Source: Sphaerisporangium fuscum
Lineage (GTDB): Bacteria; Actinomycetota; Actinomycetes; Streptosporangiales; Streptosporangiaceae
Direction of reading: 5' to 3'
Assembly (NCBI RefSeq): GCF_018531465.1
Contig: NZ_JAHDTF010000013.1
Location: forward strand, 1-64,000
DNA length: 64,000 bases
The position numbers were made by a program, and so were the translations under genes. This document shows, in pieces, positions 16,193-24,918 of the stretch. The stretch's first letter is position 1, and the number at the start of each line of letters is the position of its first letter. The notes below the pieces were generated by a model. The model was not told the DNA's origin and did not search any database. It saw nothing but the letters and a program-made list of their open reading frames with translations.

Positions 16193-18337
16193 GTGAGGCG
16201 GGCGCTCGGCGCGTTGGTGATCCTGTTGGGCCTGGTGACGGCCCCTGCCGCCGCATGGGCGGACACGCCGCTGAGGCGGGAGGCGAACGCCGCCGGGCAG
16301 GTCGCCCTGATCGGTGTGCCCGGCCTGCACTGGGACGACGTGAGCGCGGCCGGCACGCCCAACCTGTGGCGGCTGGCCGGCCAGAGCGCGATCGGCTCGC
16401 TCTCGGTGCGCACCGTCGGCCGTACGACCTGCCCCTACGACGGATGGCTGACCGTCTCCGCCGGGGTGCGCACCGCCGTCGGCTCCAAGTGCGGCCCGCC
16501 GCCCGCCGTCGAGCAGCGGCCGGACGGCAAGGGGCTCATCCCCGACTTCGACTGGCTGTGGACGGTGCGGGACGCGACGTACGCGGGCACGCTCGGCACC
16601 GCCGTCCACTCCGCCGGCCAGTGCACGATGGCCGTCGGCCCCGGCGCGGCGCTCGCGCTGGCCGACCGCACCGGCACCGTCGACCGGTACGTCCCCTCCC
16701 CCGACAAGGTCGCCGACTGGTCGGCCTGCCGGGTGGTCGCGGTCGACGTCGACGACCTCATCCGTCCCTACATCGAGGGCGAACGGCTGTCCGAGGCGCC
16801 CGACAAGCTCTCCCCCGAGCAGCGCAGGGCCGCGGTGAAGGCGGCCGACGCCAAGGTCGGCGCCGTCACCGCCGCGCTGGCGCCCGGCACCGCGATCGCG
16901 CTCGCCGGCCTGTCCGACCACGGCGCCGACCCGCGCCTGCGGGTCGCGATGTGGCGGGCCCCGGGCACGGCGGGCCGCTTCCTCGGCGCCATGTCCACCC
17001 ACCGCGACGACATGGTGATCCTGCCCGACGTCACCGCCACGCTGCTCCAGCAGGCCGGCGTGGCCGTCCCGGCGACGGTCATCGGCGTGACGTGGGACGC
17101 GAGCCGCCCGACCGCCCTGGCCGACGGCGTGACGGCCCTGCGGCACGCCGACGTCGCCGGGCAGACGATCCGCGGCCTGGGCGGGGTGTTCTTCACCAGC
17201 GTCGCCGTGCTCCAGGTGCTGTTCTACGTGATCGCGTTCCTGCTGCTGCGCCGGCGTCGCGCCCTCGGCGGGGTACGCCTGGCCGCGCTCGCCCTGGGCT
17301 CGCTGCCCGTCTCCACCTACCTGGTCAACCTCACCCCCTGGGACCGCTCGCCCGTGCCCGTGCTCACGCTGCTCGGAGGGGTCGTGGCCGGCGCGGCGGC
17401 GCTGACCGCGCTGGCCTTCGCCGTCCCGGCCCTGTGGGCGCGCCTGCGGGGCCGCGCGGAGGGCGGCACCGTCCTCGGCCCGCCCACGGTGATCGCCGGC
17501 GTGACGGCGGCCGTCCTGGTCGCCGACCTGCTGACCGGCACGCGACTGCAGTTCAACAGCCTCATGGGCTACACCGGCGTGGTCGGCGCCCGCTACAGCG
17601 GGCTCGGCAACATCCCCTTCGCGCTCCTCGCCACCTCGGTGCTGCTGCTCACCACCGCGGTCGCCGACGGCCTGGTCCGGGCCGGTCACCGCAAGGTGGC
17701 GGTCGCCCTGGTGGCGGGCCTCGGCGGCTTCGCGATGCTGCTGGACGGCTGGCCGGGGGTGGGCAGCGACTTCGGCGGCGTGATCGCGTTCGTGCCCGGC
17801 ATCGCGGTCACGGCCCTGCTGGTGGCGGGCAAGCGCGTGTCGATCGTGAAGCTGGGGGCCTTCTGCGTGGCGGGCGGCGTGCTGGTCATGGGCATCGCCT
17901 ACCTCGACTACCTGCGCCCGACGGCCTCCCAGAGCCACCTCGGGCGGTTCGTCGGCCAGGTGGTCGACGGCACCTTCTGGCCGGTGATCAACCGCAAGCT
18001 CGGGGCGATGCTGAGCACGCTGCTGTCGCCGAACCTCATGCCGATCGTGATCGCGGCGTTCGCGTTCCTGGTCTTCGCCCTGCTGCGCCCGGGAACGGCG
18101 AGCGCGGGCGTGCTGCCCGTGGCGTTCGAGCGGGCGCCGATGCTGCGCGCGGGCCTCATCGGCGCCCTGGTCAGCGGCGTGGTCGGCATGCTGGTGAACG
18201 ACTCGGGGGCCGCGGTGCTGTCGATGGCCCTGGCCCTGGCCGTGCCGCTGGTGCTGTCGGCGGGCATCCGCGCCCTCACGCCCGGCTCCCCTGAGGGAAC
18301 GGCTCCCGTGCTCCGTCCCCTCGCGACGGAGGCGTGA
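16193..18337 (+). CDS. Polytopic membrane protein with extracytoplasmic alkaline-phosphatase-like domain
   Basis: 714 residues from the GTG at 16193 (GGGAGG 6 nt upstream). A signal/anchor helix (LGALVILLGLVTAPAAAWA) is followed by a ~330-residue domain reminiscent of the alkaline-phosphatase superfamily (VALIGVPGLHWDDV, a TPNLWRLAGQSAIGSLSVRT segment, VGRTTCPYDGWLTVSAGVR, IALAGLSDHGADPRLRV). The C-terminal half has roughly ten hydrophobic helices (VLFYVIAFLLLRRR, VLTLLGGVVAGAAALTALA, IAFVPGIAVTALLVAG, ALALAVPLVLSAGI). Similar membrane proteins occur widely in actinomycetes without known function; envelope metabolism is a guess. Whether the metal ligands of true phosphatases are present cannot be settled here. 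Confidence 0.75.
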   Translation: MRRALGALVILLGLVTAPAAAWADTPLRREANAAGQVALIGVPGLHWDDVSAAGTPNLWRLAGQSAIGSLSVRTVGRTTCPYDGWLTVSAGVRTAVGSKCGPPPAVEQRPDGKGLIPDFDWLWTVRDATYAGTLGTAVHSAGQCTMAVGPGAALALADRTGTVDRYVPSPDKVADWSACRVVAVDVDDLIRPYIEGERLSEAPDKLSPEQRRAAVKAADAKVGAVTAALAPGTAIALAGLSDHGADPRLRVAMWRAPGTAGRFLGAMSTHRDDMVILPDVTATLLQQAGVAVPATVIGVTWDASRPTALADGVTALRHADVAGQTIRGLGGVFFTSVAVLQVLFYVIAFLLLRRRRALGGVRLAALALGSLPVSTYLVNLTPWDRSPVPVLTLLGGVVAGAAALTALAFAVPALWARLRGRAEGGTVLGPPTVIAGVTAAVLVADLLTGTRLQFNSLMGYTGVVGARYSGLGNIPFALLATSVLLLTTAVADGLVRAGHRKVAVALVAGLGGFAMLLDGWPGVGSDFGGVIAFVPGIAVTALLVAGKRVSIVKLGAFCVAGGVLVMGIAYLDYLRPTASQSHLGRFVGQVVDGTFWPVINRKLGAMLSTLLSPNLMPIVIAAFAFLVFALLRPGTASAGVLPVAFERAPMLRAGLIGALVSGVVGMLVNDSGAAVLSMALALAVPLVLSAGIRALTPGSPEGTAPVLRPLATEA

Positions 18338-18352
18338 AGGCGCGGCCGCCCT

Positions 18353-18370
18353 GCCGGGCCTGAGCCCGGC
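18353..18370. terminator. Short hairpin between convergent genes
   Basis: GCCGGGC / GCCCGGC arms with a CTGA loop in the 36-bp gap between the membrane-protein stop and the alpha-glucosidase stop; probably serves both strands. Confidence 0.45.
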
Positions 18371-18373
18371 GGC

Positions 18374-19906
18374 TCAGACGAGCCAGGCGGCGGTGTCCGG
18401 CGGGAGGTCGTGCCCGTCGACGGAGCCGCTGGTGAGGAGGATCTCCTCGTGCGCCGGCAGCCGTACCGGCTCCTCGCCGAGGTTGACGACGCAGGTCAGG
18501 CCGGAGTCGCGGGTGAACGCCAGCACCCGCGGCCCGAGGTCGAGCCAGGTGAGGGCACCGTCGCCGAGCCGCTCGCGGCGCAGACGCAGAGCGGTGCGGT
18601 AGAGGTTGAGCATCGAGCCGAGGTCGCCGGACTGGGCCTCGACGGTGAGCTTGCGCCAGTCCTCCGGCTGGGGCAGCCACGTCGGCTGCCCGCCGAAGCC
18701 GAACGGCGGATCCTCTCCCGACCACGGCATCGGCACCCGGCAGCCGTCCCGGCCGGGGACGGTGTGGCCCGAGCGGTGCCACATCGGGTCCTGGCGCAGC
18801 TCGTCCGGGATGTCCTCCACCTCGGGCAGGCCGAGCTCCTCGCCCTGGTAGATGTAGACGCCGCCCGGCAGTGCCATCGCCAGCAGCGCGGCGGCGCGGG
18901 CCCGGCGGTAGCCGAGTTCCAGGTCCGACGGCACGCCGTCCCTGCGGTCACCGTGGTCCCAGGAGGTGTCCTCCCTGCCGTACCTGGTGACGACGCGGGC
19001 GACGTCGTGGTTGGACAGCACCCACGTGGGCGGGGCGCCGAGCGGCGCGTGGGTCGCGAGCGTCTGCTCGATCGAGTGGCGCAGCGCCGCCGGGTCCCAC
19101 GGGCAGGCCAGGAAGTCGAAGTTGAAGGCGGTGTGCAGCTCGTCGGGGCGCAGGTAGCGGGCGAAGCGCTCCTGGTCGGGGAACCACACCTCGCCGATGA
19201 ACATCCGGTCGTCGTACTCCTCCGACAGCCGGCGCCAGCTCCGGTAGATGTCGTGCACCTCGGGCCGGTCGGTGTACCCGTCGGGGTCGCCGCCGTCGAA
19301 GTCCTTCACCAGCACGGCGGCCGAGTCGATGCGGATGCCGTCGACGCCCCGGTCGAACCAGAAGCGCAGCACTTCGTGGAAGTACTCGTGCACCTCGGGG
19401 TTGGTCCAGTTGAAGTCGGGCTGTTCGGGGGCGAACAGGTGCAGATACCACTGCCCGTCGGGGACCTGCGTCCACGCCGGGCCGCCGAAGATGGACTTCC
19501 AGTCGCCCGGCTCGTCGCGGAACCAGAACCGCTGCCGCTCGGGGGAGCCCGGCCCGGCGGCGAGTGCCTGCCGGAACCATTCGCTCTGGTCGGAGGTGTG
19601 GTTCGGCACCACGTCGATGATGACCCGGATGCCGAGCTCGTGGGCCTCCTCGATGAACCTCTCCGCCTCGTGGAGGCTGCCGAAGGCCGGGTCGATGCCG
19701 CGGTAGTCGGCCACGTCGTACCCGCCGTCCGCCATGGGCGACGGATACCAGGGATTGAGCCAGATGGCGTCGATCCCGAGGTCCGCCAGGTAGGGCAGGC
19801 GCGCACGGAGTCCGGCCAGATCTCCGGTGCCGTCGCCGTTGCCGTCGGCGAAGCTCCGCAGGTAGACCTGGTAGATCGCGGCTCCCCGCCACCACGTTTC
19901 GGGCAT
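18374..19906 (-). CDS. GH13 alpha-glucosidase
   Basis: 510 residues. Hydrolyses alpha-glucosidic linkages of imported oligosaccharides; no signal peptide, so cytoplasmic. GH13 regions are intact: AIYQVYLRSFADGNGDGTGDL, region I DVVPNHTS, region II GIRIDSAAV (nucleophile Asp194), region III FIGEVWFPD (acid/base Glu239), region IV LSNHDVARV (transition-state Asp). The open (beta/alpha)8 barrel is followed by the small C-terminal beta domain. ATG 19906 has AAGGAG 11 nt upstream; a GTG three codons earlier is too close to that site. It is the last gene behind the two permeases (gap 34 bp), so it probably digests what the importer brings in. Confidence 0.92.
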   Translation of the reverse strand: MPETWWRGAAIYQVYLRSFADGNGDGTGDLAGLRARLPYLADLGIDAIWLNPWYPSPMADGGYDVADYRGIDPAFGSLHEAERFIEEAHELGIRVIIDVVPNHTSDQSEWFRQALAAGPGSPERQRFWFRDEPGDWKSIFGGPAWTQVPDGQWYLHLFAPEQPDFNWTNPEVHEYFHEVLRFWFDRGVDGIRIDSAAVLVKDFDGGDPDGYTDRPEVHDIYRSWRRLSEEYDDRMFIGEVWFPDQERFARYLRPDELHTAFNFDFLACPWDPAALRHSIEQTLATHAPLGAPPTWVLSNHDVARVVTRYGREDTSWDHGDRRDGVPSDLELGYRRARAAALLAMALPGGVYIYQGEELGLPEVEDIPDELRQDPMWHRSGHTVPGRDGCRVPMPWSGEDPPFGFGGQPTWLPQPEDWRKLTVEAQSGDLGSMLNLYRTALRLRRERLGDGALTWLDLGPRVLAFTRDSGLTCVVNLGEEPVRLPAHEEILLTSGSVDGHDLPPDTAAWLV

Positions 19907-19940
19907 CCTGGACACTACTCCTTGCCGTCGATAGAGGTTG

Positions 19941-20912
19941 TCAGCCCTTGAGGCTGCCGGCGGTGAGGCCCGCCATGATGTGCCGCTGGAACAGGAAGAA
20001 GACGACGATCGTCGGAATGCTGGCGATCACCAGCGAGGCGATCAGCACGTTCTGCGGCATCTGCCGCGAGAGCGAGGCGATGCCGATGCTGATCGACATC
20101 TTGTCGCTGTCCGGCAGTACGAGCAGCGGCCAGACGAAGTCCCGCCAGACGTTGACCACGGTGAGGATGGAGACCACGCCGAGGATCGGACGGGAGACCG
20201 GCACCACCACCGACCACAGGATGCGGCCGGGGCCGGCGCCGTCGATCTCGGCCGCCTCCAGGAGTTCCCTGGGGATGGAGTCGAAGAAGCGCTTGAGCAG
20301 GAAGATGTTGAACCCGTTGGCCGCGGCGGGCAGCCAGATCGCCCAGGGCGTGTTCAGCAGGTCCCAGCCGAGCAGCGGCAGTTCCTTCACGGTCAGGTAC
20401 GCCGGAAGCATGATCACCATCGGCGGGATCATCAGTGTGGCGAGCATCAGCGCCAGCACGACCTTGCCGAGGGCCGGCCGCAGCTTCGACAGCGCGTAGG
20501 CGGCGGCCACGTCGAAGGTGAGCGTGAACAGCCACGCTCCCCCGGCGTACAGGGCCGTGTTGCCCAGGAGCCGCTGGAGGTCCATCAGCTCCCACGCCTC
20601 GGCGAAGGCCTCGAAGCCGAAGTGCGAGGGGAGAAAGGTCGGCGGGATCTGGACGAGTTCCTCGGTGCTCTTCATCGCCCCGGTGACCATCCAGTACAGC
20701 GGGAAGACGAACACCGCGGTGAAGAGGGCGACCACCACGACCAGCACGGTCCAGTAGATGGCCCGTCCGTGCCGGGTGTTGAGCTGGTGGGGCGAGACGA
20801 CGGTGCGGAACTCGCTGGAGATCGGCTTGCGGGGGCGGCGCCTCCCGCGCGCGCCGCTCCGGGCCCCGGACGTCTCGGCGGAGCGCTTCGGGGCGACGGT
20901 GAGGTTGGACAT
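19941..20912 (-). CDS. Carbohydrate ABC transporter permease (MalG type)
   Basis: 323 residues, six predicted helices after a ~50-residue Arg-rich cytoplasmic N-terminus. The EAA loop that contacts the ATPase is present as ELLEAAEIDGAGPGRILWSVVVP. Final segment HIMAGLTAGSLKG is the usual MalG-type ending. It lies 10 bp after the MalF-type partner and together they form the membrane channel for the lipoprotein-bound sugar. No ATPase gene is in the cluster; a shared MsiK-type ATPase encoded elsewhere is the usual arrangement in actinomycetes. Confidence 0.92.
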   Translation of the reverse strand: MSNLTVAPKRSAETSGARSGARGRRRPRKPISSEFRTVVSPHQLNTRHGRAIYWTVLVVVVALFTAVFVFPLYWMVTGAMKSTEELVQIPPTFLPSHFGFEAFAEAWELMDLQRLLGNTALYAGGAWLFTLTFDVAAAYALSKLRPALGKVVLALMLATLMIPPMVIMLPAYLTVKELPLLGWDLLNTPWAIWLPAAANGFNIFLLKRFFDSIPRELLEAAEIDGAGPGRILWSVVVPVSRPILGVVSILTVVNVWRDFVWPLLVLPDSDKMSISIGIASLSRQMPQNVLIASLVIASIPTIVVFFLFQRHIMAGLTAGSLKG

Positions 20913-20922
20913 CTGCGGCCCT

Positions 20923-21837
20923 CTACTTGGTGTTGTCGCGCGAGACGCGCAGGTAGACGGCGGAGAAGATCATCAGAACGATCATGAGCATCACGCCGAG
21001 GGCGTTGCCGCCGTTGATGTTGCCGAAATTGAACGCGTACTGGTACATGAGGTAGACCACGCTGACCGTCGAGTTCTCCGGCCCGCCCCCGGTGAGCAGG
21101 AACGGCTCGATGAAGACCTGCATGGTGGCGACGATCTGCAGCAGCAGCATCACCAGCAGGATCAGCCTGGTCTGCGGGATCGTGATGTGCCGGATCCGCT
21201 TGAGGATCCCCGCCCCGTCCAGCTCCGCCGCCTCGTACAGCTCGCTCGGGATCGTCTGCAGCGCGGCCAGGTAGATCAGCGTGCCGCTGCCCATGTTCAT
21301 CCAGGTGGACACGATCACCAGCGAGAACAGCGCCGTGCTGGAGGAGTTCAGCCAGTCCAGCGTCGGCAGGTGCAGAAAGCCGAGGACCTGGTTGAACAGG
21401 CCCGCGTCCGGGTCGTAGAACCACTGGAACAGCAGGACGCCGACGGCCGGGGGCAGCATGACCGGCAGGTAGACCACGAACCTGAGGTACGCCCGCGCGT
21501 GCCGCAGCTCGTTCAGCACGATCGCGGTGACGAACGGCACGCCGTACCCGAAGATCAGCGCGAGCACCGTGAACATCACCGTGTTCCGCCAGGCGGGGCC
21601 GAACGCCGGGTCCTGGACGACCGTGACGAAGTTCTCCAGCCCCACCCACACCGGCGCGTCGACGAAATTGGTCCGCTGGAAGCTGAGGATGATCTCCCGG
21701 ATCATCGGATACCAGGAGAAGAAGGCGAAGCAGATCAGCGCTCCGCACAGGAACCCGTAGGCGGTGATGTTGCGCCTGATGCCGCGCCCCCGCCGGCTCG
21801 GGGACCGGACCGGCCTTCGCGCGCTCATTGTGGTCAT
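20923..21837 (-). CDS. Carbohydrate ABC transporter permease (MalF type)
   Basis: 304 residues from the ATG at 21837. Six helices; EAA loop ELYEAAELDGAGILKRIRHITIP; the conserved FIEPFLLTGGGPENSTVSVVYLMYQ segment is typical of MalF/LacF proteins of the CUT1 family. It pairs with the MalG-type permease 10 bp downstream and follows the lipoprotein gene, whose stop is 66 bp upstream. Confidence 0.92.
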   Translation of the reverse strand: MTTMSARRPVRSPSRRGRGIRRNITAYGFLCGALICFAFFSWYPMIREIILSFQRTNFVDAPVWVGLENFVTVVQDPAFGPAWRNTVMFTVLALIFGYGVPFVTAIVLNELRHARAYLRFVVYLPVMLPPAVGVLLFQWFYDPDAGLFNQVLGFLHLPTLDWLNSSSTALFSLVIVSTWMNMGSGTLIYLAALQTIPSELYEAAELDGAGILKRIRHITIPQTRLILLVMLLLQIVATMQVFIEPFLLTGGGPENSTVSVVYLMYQYAFNFGNINGGNALGVMLMIVLMIFSAVYLRVSRDNTK

Positions 21838-21903
21838 CGGTGTCGTCTTCCGATCTCAAGGTGAAACGGCCGGGGCGCCTGCCACGCCCCGGCCGGGGGA
21901 TGC

Positions 21904-23289
21904 TCAGCCCTTCTTGGCCAGCAGGGCGTTGACCTTCGCCTCGGCGTCGGAGAGCAGCTGGTCGATGTTGGCGTCCTGCCTGGTCAGGACCGCCGACATC
22001 GGGGTGTCGAGGACCGCGTAGATCTCCTGTGCGTACGGCCCGGGCTCGGCCTTCGGCGGGATGCCCTTGGAGCCGTCCACCCACTGCTGGAACTGCGAGG
22101 TGTCGATGTTGGCGTTGGCCTTGCGCAGCTCGGTGACGGCCTGCGCGGAGGGGCTGTCCGGCTTGAACAGGTCGGGGTACGGCTGGCCGACGGTCATGTT
22201 GGCCGCCTTGTTCCGCGCGTAGTCGAACTGGCCCTTACCGGGGGTGAGGAACTTGTAGTCGATCCACTTCAGGCCGGCCTTGATCTGCTCCGGGGTGGCC
22301 TTCGGGTTGATCATGTAGCCGGCGCCGCCGTTGAACAGGGCCTTGGCCTCGGGCAGGGCGGCGACGGCGTAGTTCTCGAACTTGGCCTGGAAGTCGTTGC
22401 GCAGGCTGATCAGCACGTCGGGGGCGCCGAGCATCATGCCCATCTTGCCGCCGGCCATGTCCTTCATCAGCTGGGCCCATTCGGTGTGGAGCCGGGAGCC
22501 GGTGCTGTTGTCGACCCAGCGCATGTCGTGCAGGTTCTGCAGCACGGCCTTGCCCTCGGGGCTGTTGAAGGCGGCCTTCTTGCCGTCGGGGGTGAGCACC
22601 GAGCCGCCCCGGCCGTACAGGGACGCCGTGAAGTGCCACCCGCCGACGTTGTTGGCGCTGTACTCGCCGAAGCCGACGTACCCGGCGCCGAGCGCGGAGA
22701 TCTTCTTGGCGGCCTCGCGCACCTCGGCCCAGGTCTTGGGCGGGTTGTTCGGGTCGAGCCCGGCCTTGGTGAAGACGTCCTTGTTGTAGACCAGGCCCAT
22801 GCCGTAGCCGTCGGTCGGCAGGCCGTAGACCTTGCCGTCCTTCTTGAAGATGTCGACGGCGCTGTTGTAGTCGCCGTAGGTCTTGATCGTGTCGAGGTAG
22901 GGCGTGATGTCGGCCGCCTGGCCGCTGGCGATGAGGCGCTCGACGTTGGGGAAGTTGACGTAGAACACCGTCTCCAGCTGGCCGCCCGCGAGCTTGGCCT
23001 CGAAGGTGCGCGGGTCGTAGCAGGGGAAGGCGTCGGTCGCCTTGCTGATCGTGATGTTCGGGTTGAGCTTCTGGAACGCCGCCAGGTCCTCTTCGAAGGT
23101 GGCGCGCTCCACCTTGTTGGTCCTGGGCGGCTCGCAGTTCACCGTGATCGAGACCGGCCCGTCACCGGCGGGAGCGGCCGTGCCCTGCGAGCCCTTGGCA
23201 TCGGGGGTCTTATCAGCGTCCGCGCCGCAGCCGGCGGCGGCGAGCGCGAGTCCTGCGCTGAGCAGGATCATCATCTTCCGGGATTTCAT
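21904..23289 (-). CDS. Sugar-binding lipoprotein of the ABC importer
   Basis: 461 residues from the ATG at 23289, with a strong AGGAGGAG just upstream; the frame reads further upstream without meaning. A lipoprotein signal peptide ends in the lipobox LAAAGCG. Mature domain is a CUT1-type solute-binding protein: ATFEEDLAAFQKLNPNI, ETVFYVNFPNVERLIASGQAADITPYL, KDGKVYGLPTDGYGMGLVYNKDVF, GGKMGMMLGAPDVLISLRNDF. It captures the oligosaccharide outside the cell and feeds the MalFG-type permeases. The neighbourhood (GH13 alpha-glucosidase, GH87 alpha-1,3-glucanase) suggests alpha-glucan oligosaccharides; the exact ligand is inferred. Confidence 0.92.
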   Translation of the reverse strand: MKSRKMMILLSAGLALAAAGCGADADKTPDAKGSQGTAAPAGDGPVSITVNCEPPRTNKVERATFEEDLAAFQKLNPNITISKATDAFPCYDPRTFEAKLAGGQLETVFYVNFPNVERLIASGQAADITPYLDTIKTYGDYNSAVDIFKKDGKVYGLPTDGYGMGLVYNKDVFTKAGLDPNNPPKTWAEVREAAKKISALGAGYVGFGEYSANNVGGWHFTASLYGRGGSVLTPDGKKAAFNSPEGKAVLQNLHDMRWVDNSTGSRLHTEWAQLMKDMAGGKMGMMLGAPDVLISLRNDFQAKFENYAVAALPEAKALFNGGAGYMINPKATPEQIKAGLKWIDYKFLTPGKGQFDYARNKAANMTVGQPYPDLFKPDSPSAQAVTELRKANANIDTSQFQQWVDGSKGIPPKAEPGPYAQEIYAVLDTPMSAVLTRQDANIDQLLSDAEAKVNALLAKKG

Positions 23290-23609
23290 TTGCTCCTCCT
23301 GGCCAGGTTTCGCGGCCGTTTCGCCGAGCGACGCGCAAGGAACATATAAACCAGGACAGAGCACAGCAAGAGATCGACGAGGATGATGCAAAAAAGTGAC
23401 AGAGGATCGTCGGCAGGGTGACGCGTGCCGTACGAGGGCGCGGCGAGCACCGTGAGCGCGCGGGCGGAAGAAAGAGGCGGTGCTTCCGAGTGACGAGGGA
23501 AGCGCGCCGGCTCAACAGGCGCCCAGCCGTGAGCTCAGCGGCGGCTCCCGGGGACCGGAAGCCGCCCGGGAGCGGGCCGCCCGGGAGCGGCCGCTCCGGA
23601 AAGCACTGA
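23290..23609 (-). promoter_or_regulatory. Promoter region of the alpha-glucan importer operon
   Basis: 320 bp without a gene between the LacI regulator and the lipoprotein. The 60 bp at 23340-23400 are much more AT-rich than the rest and carry a TTTATATG stretch (minus strand, around 23343-23350) that could be a -10. Nearby minus-strand CTCTTGCTG (23364-23372) and TTTTGCATC (about 23384-23392) resemble the TTGC-centred repeats seen upstream of the regulator gene. Confidence 0.45.
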
Positions 23610-24713
23610 TCAGCCGCCCACCGGGGACCGCTCGGCAAGGTCCTCGCCGGGAACCTGCTCGCCCGAGAGCCCGCGCGCGCGGACCGGGCCCGTCGAGCCG
23701 CGGACGACGAGCTCGGGCTCGAACAGCAGCTCCTCCGCCGTGACCGCCGCGCCGTCGATCTGGTTGACCAGTAAAGTCACGGCGGTGCGGCCGATGGCCT
23801 CCAGCGGCTGGCGCACGGTGGTCAGCGGCGGGTGGGTGCAGTTCATGAACGCCGAGTCGTCGAAGCCGACCACCGAGACGTCCTCGGGCACCGCCAGGCC
23901 CAGCCGCCGCACCGCCCGGATCGCCCCCAGGGCCAGCACGTCGCTGGCGCAGATGATGGCGGTCACCCCCTTCTTGACGAGCCTGGTCGTCACCGCCTGC
24001 CCCCCCTCGAGCGCGAACAGGCTGCGCTCGACCGCCCAGGGCTCGACCGTCAGCCCGGCCCGGGCCGCCTCGGCCCGGAAGGCCTCCAGCTTGCGGTTGG
24101 ACGGCACGTGGTCGGCGGGGCCGAGGACCATGCCGACGCGCTCGTGGCCGAGCGACAGCAGGTGGCCGAAGGCCTGCTCCACCGCGACCTCGTCGTCGGT
24201 GGACACCCGCGGGAAGTTCAGCCCCTCGGTCGCGGCGTTCACCAGGACCACGGGCAGCCGCAGTTCGAGCAGCCGGTGGTAGTGGTCGTGCGGCGCGTCG
24301 TCCTCGGCGTAGTGGCCGCCGGCGAACACCACGCCGGAGACCTGCTGCTCCAGCAGCATCTCGATGTAGTCGGACTCCGAGAGCCCGCCGGCGGTGCGGG
24401 TGCACAGGACGGGGGTGAAGCCGCGCTGGGCCAGGGCGCCGCCGACGACCTCGGCCAGCGCGGGGAAGATCGGGTTGGCCAGCTCGGGCAGCACCAGCCC
24501 GACCAGGCGTGCCCGCTCGCCGCGCAGCTGTGTGGGGCGCTCGTATCCGAGGACGTCGAGGGCGGTCAGCACCGCGGCCCGGGTGGCCTCGGAAACCCCG
24601 GGCTTGCCGTTCAGCACGCGGCTGACGGTGGCTTCGCTCACGCCGACCTTCTTGGCGACCTCGGCGAGCCGCCGTGTGGTGGAACGGCCGGTGGCCGCCA
24701 GGTTCTCTGTCAC
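23610..24713 (-). CDS. LacI-family repressor of the alpha-glucan locus
   Basis: 367 residues from the GTG at 24713. N-terminal helix-turn-helix RRLAEVAKKVGVSEATVSRVLNGKPGVSEATR with hinge helix LTALDVLGYERP, then the periplasmic-binding-like sensor core (LVGLVLPELANPIFPALAE, SGVVFAGGHY, AIICASDVLALGAIRA, VPEDVSVVGFDDSAFMN, PPLTTVRQPLEAIG). It sits between the importer operon (320 bp downstream) and the divergent GH87 gene, the classic place for a MalR-type regulator that releases its operators when a maltose- or nigerose-like inducer enters. The inducer is inferred. Confidence 0.92.
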   Translation of the reverse strand: MTENLAATGRSTTRRLAEVAKKVGVSEATVSRVLNGKPGVSEATRAAVLTALDVLGYERPTQLRGERARLVGLVLPELANPIFPALAEVVGGALAQRGFTPVLCTRTAGGLSESDYIEMLLEQQVSGVVFAGGHYAEDDAPHDHYHRLLELRLPVVLVNAATEGLNFPRVSTDDEVAVEQAFGHLLSLGHERVGMVLGPADHVPSNRKLEAFRAEAARAGLTVEPWAVERSLFALEGGQAVTTRLVKKGVTAIICASDVLALGAIRAVRRLGLAVPEDVSVVGFDDSAFMNCTHPPLTTVRQPLEAIGRTAVTLLVNQIDGAAVTAEELLFEPELVVRGSTGPVRARGLSGEQVPGEDLAERSPVGG

Positions 24714-24918
24714 GTTGCAAGCATATTGTCAAAGTCCCGCAAGTGTTTGCAGAGCCGGACGGCGACCGTGTCGAGGACGCCTCACGTCCCGCCCGGACAA
24801 CCGGCGTGACAGAGTCGTTATCTTTCATAGAGTCATCGAAACATTGCAGACATCTGGTCGTCATCTTAAGGTGTGGGCACCTCGAGCTCCCTCTCCTCCC
24901 CCCACAGATGGGACCGCG
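24714..24918. promoter_or_regulatory. Divergent control region with TTGC-type operator half-sites
   Basis: Between the LacI gene (minus) and the GH87 gene (plus). The palindrome GCAA-GTGT-TTGC is at 24739-24750; further copies of the half-site are GTTGCAAG at 24714-24721 and ATTGCAGA at 24843-24850. CTTGCAG-like repeats are known operators of MalR in Streptomyces, so this is a reasonable binding region for the adjacent LacI protein. Confidence 0.5.
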
